Counted from the first letter of the stretch, positions 43,335-52,366 are shown. The stretch: DNA of 64,000 nt from Hydrogenovibrio sp965140365 (GCA_965140365.1 OZ223196.1); one strand, 5' to 3'. Numbers and translations are program-made. The notes: generated from the letters alone by a model not told the origin.

Positions 43335-45182
43335 TTAGAAAGTCCCTCGTAAACCGAACGACACTTGTGTGCCGCCATTGCCATAGACATAGGCGGGTGT
43401 GGTGCCGTCACTTTCGTAGCTGGCGACGGCACTGGTGTAGTCGTCGTTGAACAGGTTCAAGACTTTTCCGTACAGGGTGAAATGGGTGTTGAGAGCGTAG
43501 TCGGCGGTGAGGTCGGTGACGAAATATTCGCCGATTTGAGCGCCTTGTTTATCCACTTTGTCGTACATGGTGCCGATATAACGGGTTTCCCAGCCGAGGT
43601 GTAACCCGGCCAAACTGTAGTTGTCGATTTGCAATGACGCTTGTTGTTCCGGACGGTGGCTGAGCCATTGGTCGTCGTCGTTTTTGGCGCTCTGGTAGGT
43701 GTAACCGAGCTTTAAATCGGTGTGAATGGCGGTGATATCAGTTTGGTAGGAGGCTTCCACGCCGCTGAATTTCGATTTTCCGGACAGGTTCTCGTAGTAA
43801 TCATTCGGCCAGGTACCGCCGTAGTTGATGAGATTTTTGGTTTCGGTTTGGTAATAGGTCACTTCCAATCCGTAAGCGCCTAAGGTGATGTCGTAGGCTT
43901 CGGTTTCTTCCGGTTGCAAGTCGTGGGTCGCACCGTAGGTCACTTGATAAAGCGTTGGGGCATTATAGGCCGTTCCGACGTTGGCGCTGGCATAAATGTC
44001 CGGCGTAAAGTAGTTTTTCAGTCCGACCTTCCCGGTGACTTTGTTGTCGAATTTGCTGAATTCGTCGTAACGCAAGGCTTCGGTAATGATCAGGCGGTTG
44101 CCGTTGAATTGATTGGTGTTGTTCAGGGCTACGCCGGTATTGTAATAACGACTGGTGTCGCCGGAGGAGGAGTTGGTGCCTTCGAATTCCTTGGAGGTCA
44201 GGCTGGCCGCTAAGCGTTGATTGGCGGCGTATTCGTAATGGCCCTTGGCACCGTACTCGGTGAGCTTACCGTCATTATACTGGTCGATTTCGTTTTCCAG
44301 CCAGTAGACCGATGCGTTGAGGGCGTTTTGCTCGTATCGGTAGCTCAGTTTTTTGATGGTATTGCTGTAGTCGCTTTCATAAAAGGGGCCGCTCGCATCG
44401 GGATTGGTGCTGCTGTCGTATTGGCTGGAAGAGCTGGTGTTTTTCAAAAAGGCTTCCAGGCGATGGCCCTTGACCGGTTTAAGACCGATTTTCATGGAAA
44501 CGTCGGTTTGTTGGAAAGCATCGTCTTCCAAACCGTCGTTGGAATGATGGTAGGGGCGTACCGCGGAGAAGCCATCGGTGGAAAGATCTGAAAGCGTGAA
44601 GAGGAAATCGGCTTTGTCGCTGGAAGCGCCCAAGACTGTGTTTAAACGTTGGGTATTGTAAGTGCCGCCTTCCAGGCTGAATTGCGCTACGTTTTGCGCT
44701 TTACGGGTGACGATATTGATGACGCCGGCCGAGGCATTGGCGCCCCATACACCGGATTGCGGACCTTTGATGATTTCAATGCGTTCCACATCGCCCAACA
44801 GCAAGGAGGAAATAATGGCCCCGCCGGTGCCCATTGGATTGGTCATTTCAATGCCGTCCACCATGATCAAGGTGGCATTGTTACTTTGACCGCGCATGAA
44901 AATGGAGGTGGCAGTGCCATAACCGCCATTGCTTTTCACTGTGACGCCTGGAACGGTTTTCAAGGCCTGGGCCAGGGTTTTATATTGTTTTTCTTCGATT
45001 TCCTGCCGGGTGATGACGTCGTAATTGGCCGTGACCGAATGGGTACTTTGGTCGGTGTTGTTGGCGGACACGATGATTTTATCGAGCGATTGAGTTTCGG
45101 CGGCCTGTAGTTGGCCAGCGCATAGCACGGAAGCTAGGCCAATGGAAATTGGACTGAGTTTGCATGTTAGTTTAGGGGTCAT
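43335..45182 (-). CDS. btuB: TonB-dependent cobalamin receptor BtuB
   Basis: This 615-aa outer-membrane barrel has a signal peptide ending near LQAAE. A TonB-box-like LDKIIVSA and a plug domain follow (YKTLAQALKTVPGVTVKSNGG, SIFMRGQSNNATLIMVDGIEMTNP, IEIIKGPQSGVWGANASAGVINIVTRK). The barrel ends in the aromatic VSFGLRGTF. It imports vitamin B12 with TonB energy. The riboswitch upstream and the cob genes downstream support the cobalamin substrate. Confidence 0.92.
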   Translation of the reverse strand: MTPKLTCKLSPISIGLASVLCAGQLQAAETQSLDKIIVSANNTDQSTHSVTANYDVITRQEIEEKQYKTLAQALKTVPGVTVKSNGGYGTATSIFMRGQSNNATLIMVDGIEMTNPMGTGGAIISSLLLGDVERIEIIKGPQSGVWGANASAGVINIVTRKAQNVAQFSLEGGTYNTQRLNTVLGASSDKADFLFTLSDLSTDGFSAVRPYHHSNDGLEDDAFQQTDVSMKIGLKPVKGHRLEAFLKNTSSSSQYDSSTNPDASGPFYESDYSNTIKKLSYRYEQNALNASVYWLENEIDQYNDGKLTEYGAKGHYEYAANQRLAASLTSKEFEGTNSSSGDTSRYYNTGVALNNTNQFNGNRLIITEALRYDEFSKFDNKVTGKVGLKNYFTPDIYASANVGTAYNAPTLYQVTYGATHDLQPEETEAYDITLGAYGLEVTYYQTETKNLINYGGTWPNDYYENLSGKSKFSGVEASYQTDITAIHTDLKLGYTYQSAKNDDDQWLSHRPEQQASLQIDNYSLAGLHLGWETRYIGTMYDKVDKQGAQIGEYFVTDLTADYALNTHFTLYGKVLNLFNDDYTSAVASYESDGTTPAYVYGNGGTQVSFGLRGTF

Positions 45183-45387
45183 GGAAAGTTCCTTCGTTTG
45201 GATGCTAAGAAGTCTCTTGAATGGCGACTTCTAATAACGAAGGCAAAACGGTTTACGGCGGCCGCATCAGACGGATTGCCGTAAAAACAGATAACGGGTC
45301 GTTGCTAAAGGAGCATTGCGAACGAAGCCTTGAAATACCTGCCGTATTGCCCACCGCAATCGGTTTGGTGACATCTTTGTCGTTTAC

Positions 45388-45580
45388 TGTCAGGCCGGTA
45401 TCCGGGCTGAAGAGCAATTCGCAGACGCCTTCTCAAAGCAGTGCTTCAATGGCATGGGGTCTGGTTTTCTCTATCACCGTTGCGGGGGCAGCACTGGATT
45501 AAAAGTCCACTTAAACGTGATCTTCGCACCAGTTTCCCGTTTAACGCGTCGCCATCCATGCGAATGGCCGCGCACCTGAG
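45388..45580 (-). promoter_or_regulatory. Cobalamin riboswitch
   Basis: On the minus strand the conserved blocks appear in order: GGGAAACTGGTG, GTGCTGCCCCCGCAAC, GCCATTGAAGCACTG, GAGAAGGCG and AGCCCGGATACCGGCC. This is the B12-element core. It lies about 200 bases before btuB, so it should turn down the btuB-cobQ-cobO-btuF operon when adenosylcobalamin is abundant. The stretch from 45183 to 45387 is the expression platform; a terminator in it was not resolved. Confidence 0.9.
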
Positions 45581-45653
45581 TGGCAAATATTAAAAGGTTT
45601 GATGTGGTTTATCAATTAAATTTAATTCAAGCCAGTATGAATGAAATTCAACG

Positions 45654-46181
45654 TTAGATGAACAGACTTTGTTCTTGCGGGGTTTGTGCAAAGTAGGTGG
45701 CGGCACCGGCAAACTCTAAACCGTCAATGAGGTCTTCCGGGCGGTAGCCGAGCAATTCCATACTCATCTGGCAGACGGTGAACTTAACGCCAAGTTCTTG
45801 GCAGAGGGCGCGCATTTCATCGAAAGGCAGCTGGCCGTGTTTTTGTATGGTTTTGTGAAACATCCAGGTAGCGGTGGTTGTCATACCGGGCAGAGACCAG
45901 ACGATGTCCGGTAGAAAACGCCAGTCAACGGTTTGCAGCCAGTTGGGGCCGATGGGGCTTTTCAACGGCATGCCGGGATTGCCGACAGGAGAAACCTTGA
46001 GGCGGGAAGTGTCTTTCAACAGGCAATTGATGCCGTAAAAGGTGAAGAAAATTTCCACGTTTTTGCCCATGGCCACCGCGCTGCTGGCGAGAATCATCGG
46101 TGGGTAAGACCAATCCAGAGAGCCTTTGGATTGAATGATGCTGAAGCTCGCCGTGTCAGGCATGGTGTTAGTGTCGGTCAT
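45654..46181 (-). CDS. DsrE/DsrF-like sulfur-relay family protein
   Basis: This 175-aa protein matches the DsrE/DsrF/DrsH-like family (COG2210). SIIQSKGSLDWSYPPMILASSAVAMGKNVEIFFTFYGINCL is the opening and VKFTVCQMSMELLGYRPEDL carries the conserved Cys. DsrE-type proteins carry or sense persulfide sulfur in sulfur-oxidising bacteria. The start is placed at 46181 (MTDTNTMPD); the longer frame runs through a terminator. Confidence 0.82.
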   Translation of the reverse strand: MTDTNTMPDTASFSIIQSKGSLDWSYPPMILASSAVAMGKNVEIFFTFYGINCLLKDTSRLKVSPVGNPGMPLKSPIGPNWLQTVDWRFLPDIVWSLPGMTTTATWMFHKTIQKHGQLPFDEMRALCQELGVKFTVCQMSMELLGYRPEDLIDGLEFAGAATYFAQTPQEQSLFI

Positions 46182-46203
46182 GGGAACATCCTTGTGTTGT
46201 CTC

Positions 46204-46257
46204 AAAAACGACCAGGCCTGGCCGTTGTAGGAACTTCTGCCAGGCCTGGTCGTTTTT
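46204..46257. terminator. Strong hairpin made of two CCAGGCCTGG copies
   Basis: The 19-base arm at 46204-46222 and its exact reverse complement at 46239-46257 each contain a whole decamer (46212-46221 and 46240-46249). A5 and T5 runs lie at the outer edges, so it can terminate in either direction. It begins two bases after the stop of the 46259 gene. Confidence 0.85.
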
Positions 46258-46258
46258 G

Positions 46259-46528
46259 TCAATCAGTCGGTTTTTGCTCGTCGGATGGCGCTAGCATTTT
46301 TTGGGTCAAACGATAAGACAACCATAAGGCAGGCAGTACGATGACGAGGGTGAATAAGGCCGACATCAAGCTTTCCTGCGGTGTGGAGTCTTGAATGTGA
46401 GTGACAATGCCGACCACGATGGCAATGAGTATGGCGTTGCGTAAGGCGCGTTTGAAAGGCGGTTGGCGCGACGGTTCGAAACGGCTTTTCGCCGGTACGG
46501 TTTCCTGTGGCTTGGCATCGTTTGACAT
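46259..46528 (-). CDS. Small two-helix membrane protein
   Basis: This 89-aa protein has a polar, basic N-terminus and two hydrophobic helices (about residues 29-44 and 56-78). The start ATG 46528 follows GGGAG by six bases. It follows the DUF1841 gene by 12 bases and is probably co-transcribed. The function is unknown. Confidence 0.6.
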   Translation of the reverse strand: MSNDAKPQETVPAKSRFEPSRQPPFKRALRNAILIAIVVGIVTHIQDSTPQESLMSALFTLVIVLPALWLSYRLTQKMLAPSDEQKPTD

Positions 46529-46540
46529 AAGCACTCCCAA

Positions 46541-46972
46541 TTAGGATTTCAATAAATCTTGCAGACAGGCCAAATAGGCGTCTTCATCTGGCATGCCTTG
46601 GTTTTGTTGCGCCTGCCAGAGAGATTCTCCTAGGCAGTCCATCATGGCGTGTTCGGTTTTATGGATGTCGCCAAGTCGTTCGCCGAGCTGTTGATAAACG
46701 GCTTGGATACCGGCTGGGCGGTCCAAGGCCACTTGTTCTTGTAAGGCTAAGTGCATGCCCATGTGTAAAAATGGGTTGGTTTCGCCCATTTCCGGCAGGT
46801 AATCGCTGCCAAGGTGTTTTTCGTTGTTGAGCATGGCATGGTATTCCGGGTGCATTTCAATCACCCGCGCCACACGGGTTTCCATGGCATCCATGGATTC
46901 GTTTTGGGTCGCCTTACGCCAGGTATCGGCGTAAAATTGGCGCATTTTGTCGCGTTCAGTGGTATAAAACAT
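46541..46972 (-). CDS. DUF1841 family protein
   Basis: This 143-aa cytoplasmic protein (MFYTTERDKMRQFYADTWRKATQ) contains HPEYHAMLNNEKHLGSDYLPEMGETNPFLHMGMHLALQEQVALDRPAGI, the conserved core of DUF1841. It is found across beta- and gammaproteobacteria; its function is unknown. Several conserved His residues (H in HMGMHLALQEQ, TEHAMMD) suggest metal binding, which is inference. Confidence 0.88.
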   Translation of the reverse strand: MFYTTERDKMRQFYADTWRKATQNESMDAMETRVARVIEMHPEYHAMLNNEKHLGSDYLPEMGETNPFLHMGMHLALQEQVALDRPAGIQAVYQQLGERLGDIHKTEHAMMDCLGESLWQAQQNQGMPDEDAYLACLQDLLKS

Positions 46973-47186
46973 GGTCAAAAAAGTTTGATTTCAATGGAGC
47001 ATAGTGTACCGAAAACAACTTTTGTTCGGAACGGTTTTTGGCTTTTTTAGAAGACTTAACGGAACGCCGCCTGACCTGGCGCGCGATGTGGGCGCGGCTT
47101 CATACTCTTTGCACATTTATGTAACAATCGAAACCTATACTGATGATTCGAAATAATCGCGTAAAATACGGCATTTAATCCTTCTA

Positions 47187-47346
47187 GAGAGCTTTGCACG
47201 GATGAAGCGCGAGCTAAAAATGAGATAAAATTTGTCTAATCAAGACGGAGAACGCAGCGAATAGCAAGCTATTCGCAATTTTTTCAACGAAGAGAAGGCG
47301 GATTTTAGCCATTTTTAGCCGTGAAATCATTTCGTGCAAGGCTCTC
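47187..47346. repeat. 160-bp intergenic inverted-repeat element, copy 1
   Basis: GAGAGCTTTGCACG at the left pairs with CGTGCAAGGCTCTC at the right. A central hairpin GCGAATAG-CAAG-CTATTCGC lies at 47257-47276. The reverse complement aligns along its full length with 62934-63093. It fills most of the 402-base gap between DUF1841 and the cytochrome b561 operon. Confidence 0.85.
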
Positions 47347-47374
47347 TTCTAACATCATTCGGAGAGAGAAATAG

Positions 47375-47932
47375 ATGAGCATGAAAAATTCGGCGGATGC
47401 CTATGGTTTAGTGACCCGAGCCAACCATTGGATCAGTGGACTGTTATTTATTGGCTTGATTGCTTTGGGGATTTACATGGCCGGACTGCCGAAATCGCCG
47501 GGTAAATTTGAACTCTACGACATTCATAAATCGCTTGGCGTCATTTTGCTTGGTTTGGTTGTGATCCGTTTGGTTTGGTTGAAGGTGTCGCCGAACCCGG
47601 CTGTGATTGCCTCAAAACGTTCCGAAGAGGTGTTGGCGCATATTGTCCGTGGTTTTCTGTACCTCGGTTTGATTTTAATGCCGTTGTCCGGCTGGGTTAT
47701 GTCCAATGCCGGCGGGCATGAGGTAGAAGTCTTCGGTTGGTTCGTTATGCCGCAAATCGTACCGGAAAATGAAACCATTGGCGGCGTTGCCAAAGGCGTG
47801 CATGCGATTGCCGGTCAGTTTATTCTGCCAGCCGCGATTGTGTTGCACATTGCCGGTGCCTGGAAGCATCACTTCGTGTATAAAGACGCGACTTTAACGC
47901 GCATGTTGGGACGTAAAGCGCCGCAAGAATAA
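47375..47932 (+). CDS. Cytochrome b561-type membrane protein
   Basis: This 185-aa protein has four membrane helices and the b561 (CybB) heme-ligand pattern. It has His18 in RANHWISG, His51 in YDIHKSLG, and two late histidines in VLHIAGAWKHH. It moves electrons in the inner membrane, possibly from quinol. It heads an operon with a two-component system, 12 bases before the histidine kinase start, so the kinase may sense redox state (inference). Confidence 0.9.
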   Translation: MSMKNSADAYGLVTRANHWISGLLFIGLIALGIYMAGLPKSPGKFELYDIHKSLGVILLGLVVIRLVWLKVSPNPAVIASKRSEEVLAHIVRGFLYLGLILMPLSGWVMSNAGGHEVEVFGWFVMPQIVPENETIGGVAKGVHAIAGQFILPAAIVLHIAGAWKHHFVYKDATLTRMLGRKAPQE

Positions 47933-47944
47933 GTGCGGTCTAAC

Positions 47945-49384
47945 ATGTTTCCGATGAAGATTTCCCTAAGAGTTAAATTAATTTTGGTGCTGTTGAGCTT
48001 CGGGTTTCTGATGCTCGGGGCCATGGTGTGGAGCAATCAATATTTGTTGCACGACACCATGGTGAAATACGTTGATAAACGCGATCAGCTGCGTTTGGAG
48101 CGTTTGAAAAACAACATTGAAGTCTATATGGATGAAAAGGGCATCTTTGATACCGAAGATATTGGTTTGGATGTTTGGCAACGCTTGTTGACCGCTTCGC
48201 ATCGAGTGGACTTGACGCATACCTATATTCCGATGGATATTTTGTTGGAACGGCAGTACCCGACCTTGCTAAAGCTGCATCCGGACGAATTCGAAAGCCG
48301 GGTCAGTTTGATGAGCAAAGACGGCAAGTTGATTGTCGGGCCGCCGCCGACGGCAAACGGAATGGTGGAGTGTATTCGGGTGGATCGCGAGGAGGCGGGG
48401 CATCTGGGGTATAACCACCGTAAAGAGCTGACCGATAAATCCGACATTGAGTTTGCGCAAAGCCAGTCGTTTATTTTTACTTGGGGAGCCGTTTTGGTCA
48501 CGCTGTTGGCGTTGCTGTTCTTATTGCCGTTCGCCAATCATTTCTTAATGCCGATTCGTAAAGTCACACGCGGAATGCGCCGTTTATCTCAAGGGCATTT
48601 CTCGACACGTCTGAAGCAAAACCGTTCCGACGAACTGGGGCAACTTCAGCAGGACTTCAACCACTTGGCCGCCACGCTGGAGCAAAGCAAGCAAAGTCGC
48701 AATCAATGGATTGCGGATATTTCTCATGAGTTACGCACGCCTTTAACGGTGTTACAAGGCAGTTTAGAGGCGATTAAAGACGGTATTCGACCGGCGACGG
48801 AACGTAATATCCAGCAAATCTATGAAGAAGTGATGCTGTTGAATCGCTTGGTGGACGATCTTTATCAGGTGACGTTGAATGATGTTGGCGGGTTGCATTA
48901 TAAAATGAACCGGGTGTCGTTTAAGGAAGTCCTGTCGCGTTCGTTGGAAACCGTTGAAGGGCCGATTCGGGAAAAAGGTTTAACGCTTAGCTTGACCCTA
49001 CCTACTGAACCTTGTGAAATGAATGGGGATGAAGCGCGATTGCAGCAGATGATTACCAATCTGTTGTTAAACAGCCTTGCTTATACCGACGCAATACAAG
49101 CGGATCACGGTGAAAAACCGGGTGAGATTGATGTGGTTTTGACGTGCGGCTCGAAACACCTGCAATTGGAAATTTCGGATTCGGCCCCGAGTGTCGACCC
49201 GGATGATTTAGTCCATTTGTTTGAACGCCTGTTTCGGACTGAAGGCTCACGAAGTCGTCGACACGGTGGGGCCGGCCTTGGTTTGGCGATCGTTCAGCAG
49301 ATCGTTCAGGCGCATCAAGGCGAGGTTTCGGCCACCCAGTCCGAACGGGGCGGGATACGGGTAACGGTACGTTTACCGATTTAA
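47945..49384 (+). CDS. Sensor histidine kinase, BaeS-like
   Basis: This 479-aa kinase has a first membrane helix near residues 10-30, a periplasmic region of about 140 residues and a second helix (about 172-192). HAMP, then the H box ISHELRTPLTVLQ (about residue 260), N box NLLLNSLAYTD and G boxes (EISDSAPSVDP, HGGAGLGLAIV) follow. It phosphorylates the response regulator encoded 13 bases downstream. The start is uncertain: ATG 47945 or ATG 47954; the frame opens at GTG 47933. Confidence 0.9.
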   Translation: MFPMKISLRVKLILVLLSFGFLMLGAMVWSNQYLLHDTMVKYVDKRDQLRLERLKNNIEVYMDEKGIFDTEDIGLDVWQRLLTASHRVDLTHTYIPMDILLERQYPTLLKLHPDEFESRVSLMSKDGKLIVGPPPTANGMVECIRVDREEAGHLGYNHRKELTDKSDIEFAQSQSFIFTWGAVLVTLLALLFLLPFANHFLMPIRKVTRGMRRLSQGHFSTRLKQNRSDELGQLQQDFNHLAATLEQSKQSRNQWIADISHELRTPLTVLQGSLEAIKDGIRPATERNIQQIYEEVMLLNRLVDDLYQVTLNDVGGLHYKMNRVSFKEVLSRSLETVEGPIREKGLTLSLTLPTEPCEMNGDEARLQQMITNLLLNSLAYTDAIQADHGEKPGEIDVVLTCGSKHLQLEISDSAPSVDPDDLVHLFERLFRTEGSRSRRHGGAGLGLAIVQQIVQAHQGEVSATQSERGGIRVTVRLPI

Positions 49385-49397
49385 AAAAGGAAACAGC

Positions 49398-50078
49398 ATG
49401 ACAGCACAAACGGTTCTTGTGGTCGAAGATGAAATTAAAATTGCCAATATTGTACGAGAGTATCTCGAAGACAGCGGCTTTAAGGTGCATGTTATCGACA
49501 ATGGTTTGGAGGTCGTAGACTGGGTGAAGCAACATACGGTGGACTTGGTGCTGCTGGATGTGATGTTGCCGGGTAAGGACGGTTTGCAAATCTGTAAGGA
49601 TGTGCGCGCGTTTAGTCAGGTGCCGATCATTATGCTGACCGCGAAAGTGGAGGAAATCGATCGCATCTTGGGGTTGGAACTCGGGGCGGATGATTATGTG
49701 TGCAAGCCTTTCAGTCCACGAGAACTTTTGGCTCGGGTCAAAGCCTTGTTGCGTCGCAGCACCCTTCAAAGTGAGCACTTGAGTGATGATGGCTGGCACA
49801 TGGACGAAGAGCGCTATCAAGTGCGCTATCAAGGCCAAACGGTCGGGTTGTCGCTGGTTGAGTTCGCGATTTTGAAATTATTGAGCGACTCCCCAGGGCG
49901 TATTTATTCCCGTACGCAATTAATCAGTAGCATCTATCCGGATAATCGCGTGGTGTCCGATCGCACGGTGGATAGCCATATTAAAAAACTCCGCCATAAA
50001 CTGGCCGAGGAATTGACCGATAAGGAGTTGATTCACTCGGTGTACGGTGTGGGCTATAAGTTCGAAATGTTGACGTGA
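49398..50078 (+). CDS. OmpR/PhoB-family response regulator, BaeR-like
   Basis: This 226-aa regulator has a receiver domain with the phosphorylated Asp54 in LVLLDVMLPGKDG and Lys in IIMLTAKVEE. A winged-helix DNA-binding domain follows (FAILKLLSDSPGRIYSRTQLISSIYPDNRVVSDRTVDSHIKKLRHKL). It follows the kinase and has a good ribosome site (AAAAAGGAAACAGC). Confidence 0.92.
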   Translation: MTAQTVLVVEDEIKIANIVREYLEDSGFKVHVIDNGLEVVDWVKQHTVDLVLLDVMLPGKDGLQICKDVRAFSQVPIIMLTAKVEEIDRILGLELGADDYVCKPFSPRELLARVKALLRRSTLQSEHLSDDGWHMDEERYQVRYQGQTVGLSLVEFAILKLLSDSPGRIYSRTQLISSIYPDNRVVSDRTVDSHIKKLRHKLAEELTDKELIHSVYGVGYKFEMLT

Positions 50079-50145
50079 TTTCCAGCCTAAAAAATGGGCT
50101 AAGGATTACTACGAAAAGAAAAGAGTAAATTTTTTTTAAAAAACC

Positions 50146-50174
50146 TTGTTTTTTTATTTTCGATGTCTTAATAT
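50146..50174 (+). promoter_or_regulatory. Predicted sigma-70 promoter of the orphan c-di-GMP RNA
   Basis: TTGTTT (50146-50151) and TAATAT (50169-50174) are separated by 17 bases. Transcription would start near 50181, 14 bases before the aptamer. Confidence 0.55.
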
Positions 50175-50194
50175 TTCACCATCTTAATTTGATA

Positions 50195-50259
50195 AAGCTA
50201 AATTCGTCGCGAGGCGAAGACAGAAAGCCACGGATCTCTCGGAGATGGCCGGGTTGCCT
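50195..50259 (+). promoter_or_regulatory. c-di-GMP-I (GEMM) riboswitch aptamer, orphan
   Basis: The conserved GEMM-I blocks are present. A first stem, TTCGTCGCGAGGCGAA, has a GNRA loop. AAAGCCACGGATCTC follows with GAGATGGCCGGGTTGCC closing the second stem. The same blocks recur at 52621. The family binds cyclic di-GMP. Confidence 0.85.
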
Positions 50260-50548
50260 TATTCAGACCGTTAAGGTCATTGCTTTTAGATAAGCGCTTA
50301 AGTCTTCCTGTTGTATCTCTTTCGATTTTCCGTATTTATTTCTGATGCTTCATTCTTGTTAAGGAACCCTTGGTTCAATTCGGTTTTTGGTGTCGCCATT
50401 TTTCGTTCCGGATTGATGTTTCGAAGATGGATTCGATCAAGTAAGTTCTAACGAGTGTGTATCAAATTTTTACCTTGTTCAGAGTGCAACTGAATTTCCC
50501 CTTTCCCATTTCTGACGTGGGAATACCACACTGGGGGAAATTATTTTG

Positions 50549-50577
50549 AGGGCTTTTTTAAGCCCTTTTTTTTTATC
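50549..50577 (+). terminator. Rho-independent terminator
   Basis: AGGGCTTTTTTAAGCCCT with a following run of eight or more T. It ends the riboswitch transcript about 215 bases before prfC. Confidence 0.8.
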
Positions 50578-50696
50578 TTTCGAAACTTCTTTTCAAGACG
50601 ATTTCCACCCGAGCGAAAAATGAATACCTTTAGGAATCAAGACGCTAATCGGGTATAATCCGTCGCAAATTCGACCCGCTGAAATGCAAAAACATA

Positions 50697-50706
50697 CCAG
50701 GCCTGG
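50697..50706. repeat. CCAGGCCTGG palindrome upstream of prfC
   Basis: A perfect decamer lies in the prfC leader, 85 bases before its start codon. It creates a spurious in-frame extension reading TRPG. Confidence 0.7.
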
Positions 50707-50791
50707 CCGATTCGGCTATTGCACGAGGTTTGCATTGACCGCGTTTGAGATTCCAAACACTCAAAAACAACTCAACTGGCAAGAAGAAACT

Positions 50792-52366
50792 ATGTCCCTG
50801 CAACTTGAAACCAACAAACGACGCACTTTTGCGATTATCTCCCACCCGGATGCGGGTAAAACCACGGTGACGGAAAAACTGTTGCTTTACGGGGGCGCAA
50901 TTCAGATGGCCGGTGCGGTCAAAAGCCGTAAAACCGACCGTGCTGCGACGTCTGACTGGATGAAGATGGAGCAGGAAAGAGGGATTTCCGTTGCGTCCTC
51001 GGTGATGCAGTTCCCGTATCGTGATGTCATGATCAACCTGTTGGACACGCCGGGGCATGAAGATTTCTCCGAAGATACCTATCGTACCTTGACCGCTGTG
51101 GATTCCGCCTTGATGGTGATTGACGTGGCCAAAGGGGTTGAGGATCGGACCATTAAATTGATGGAAGTGTGTCGTTTGCGAGATACCCCGATTTTGACCT
51201 TTATCAACAAGTTGGACCGAGAGGGCAAGGAGCCGATTGAATTGCTTGATGAGGTGGAAGAGGTCCTGAAAATCGAGTGTGCGCCGATGACCTGGCCGAT
51301 TGGTATGGGCAAGCGTTTTAAAGGGATTTACCATCTGCATAACGATACGGTGCGTTTATTCGAATCGGCCGATGGTTTGAATGCCTCGGAAGGGGAGTTG
51401 ATTCATGGCTTGGACAACGCGGAGTTGGACGATAGGCTGGGCGATCAAGCCGAAGAGCTGCGCGAAGAAATTGAGTTGGTGCGTGGCGCCAGTCATGAAT
51501 TCGATTTGCAACGCTTCCTGAAAGGGGAGCTGACCCCGGTGTTCTTCGGTTCCGCGGTGAATAACTTCGGGCTTCAGGAGTTGTTGGACGGCTTTGCCGA
51601 CTACGCTCCGGCACCGGTCGGTCGTGCTACGGATGAACGTTATGTGGAATCCGACGAACCGCAATTGACGGGTTTCGTCTTTAAGATTCAAGCCAATATG
51701 GACCCGAAACACCGTGACCGTGTGGCGTTTATGCGCATCGTGTCCGGGCGCTATGGAAAAGGCATGACGTTGAAACATGTCCGTATTGGCAAGGATGTCA
51801 AAATCGCCAAGGCGATTACCTTCCTGGCCAATAAACGCGATCAGGCTGAAGTCGCTTATCCGGGCGATATTATCGGGTTGCACAACCACGGTACCATCAA
51901 AATCGGTGATACCTTCACGCAAGGCGAAGCGCTTAAGTTCACCGGGATTCCGAATTTTGCACCGGAACTCTTCCGTCGTGCCCAGTTAAAAGACCCGATG
52001 AAAATGAAAGCGCTTCAAAAAGGGTTGACGCAGCTTTCCGAAGAGGGGGCGACACAATTGTTCCGCCCGATTGCCAATAACGATCTGATTCTTGGGGCGG
52101 TCGGGGTACTGCAGTTTGAGGTGGTGGCTCAGCGCTTAAAAGACGAATACAATGTCGCTTGCCTGTTTGAAGCGGTGAATGTCAGTACGGCACGCTGGGT
52201 GTTGGGCGATAAAGCCGAGATCGATAAGTTCCTTGATAAGGTCAAAGACAACGTCGCTTATGATGCGGCGGATCAGCTGGTGTATATTGCGCCAACCCGT
52301 GTGAACTTGACCTTAATGGAAGAGCGTTGGCCGAATTTGCAATTCGTTGCGACGCGTGAACACTGA
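50792..52366 (+). CDS. prfC: Peptide chain release factor 3
   Basis: This 524-aa translational GTPase recycles RF1/RF2 from the ribosome. ISHPDAGKTTVTEKLL is G1, RGISVASSVMQF the switch region, LLDTPGHEDFSEDTYR is G3 and FINKLDRE is G4. The family start MSLQLETNKRRTFAIISH sets the ATG at 50792; the frame is open upstream from 50684 through the palindrome. Two terminators follow. Confidence 0.95.
   Translation: MSLQLETNKRRTFAIISHPDAGKTTVTEKLLLYGGAIQMAGAVKSRKTDRAATSDWMKMEQERGISVASSVMQFPYRDVMINLLDTPGHEDFSEDTYRTLTAVDSALMVIDVAKGVEDRTIKLMEVCRLRDTPILTFINKLDREGKEPIELLDEVEEVLKIECAPMTWPIGMGKRFKGIYHLHNDTVRLFESADGLNASEGELIHGLDNAELDDRLGDQAEELREEIELVRGASHEFDLQRFLKGELTPVFFGSAVNNFGLQELLDGFADYAPAPVGRATDERYVESDEPQLTGFVFKIQANMDPKHRDRVAFMRIVSGRYGKGMTLKHVRIGKDVKIAKAITFLANKRDQAEVAYPGDIIGLHNHGTIKIGDTFTQGEALKFTGIPNFAPELFRRAQLKDPMKMKALQKGLTQLSEEGATQLFRPIANNDLILGAVGVLQFEVVAQRLKDEYNVACLFEAVNVSTARWVLGDKAEIDKFLDKVKDNVAYDAADQLVYIAPTRVNLTLMEERWPNLQFVATREH

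Larger units (their letters stand above)
50181..50577 (+). ncRNA. Putative riboswitch-led non-coding RNA
   Basis: From the predicted start to the terminator at 50549 there is about 390 bases with no credible ORF; the longest frame with a ribosome-like site is a TTG-started 24-codon stretch after AAGGA. A second hairpin pairs AATTTCCCC with GGGGAAATT near 50490-50545. The aptamer is at the 5' end. The RNA may be a free c-di-GMP-binding transcript. Confidence 0.5.

Noticed and set aside
45221..45502. Plus-strand 93-codon frame
   Set aside because: It lies antisense over the cobalamin riboswitch and btuB leader.
50684..50791. 36-residue extension of prfC
   Set aside because: Release factor 3 starts at MSLQLETN; the extension crosses the CCAGGCCTGG palindrome.
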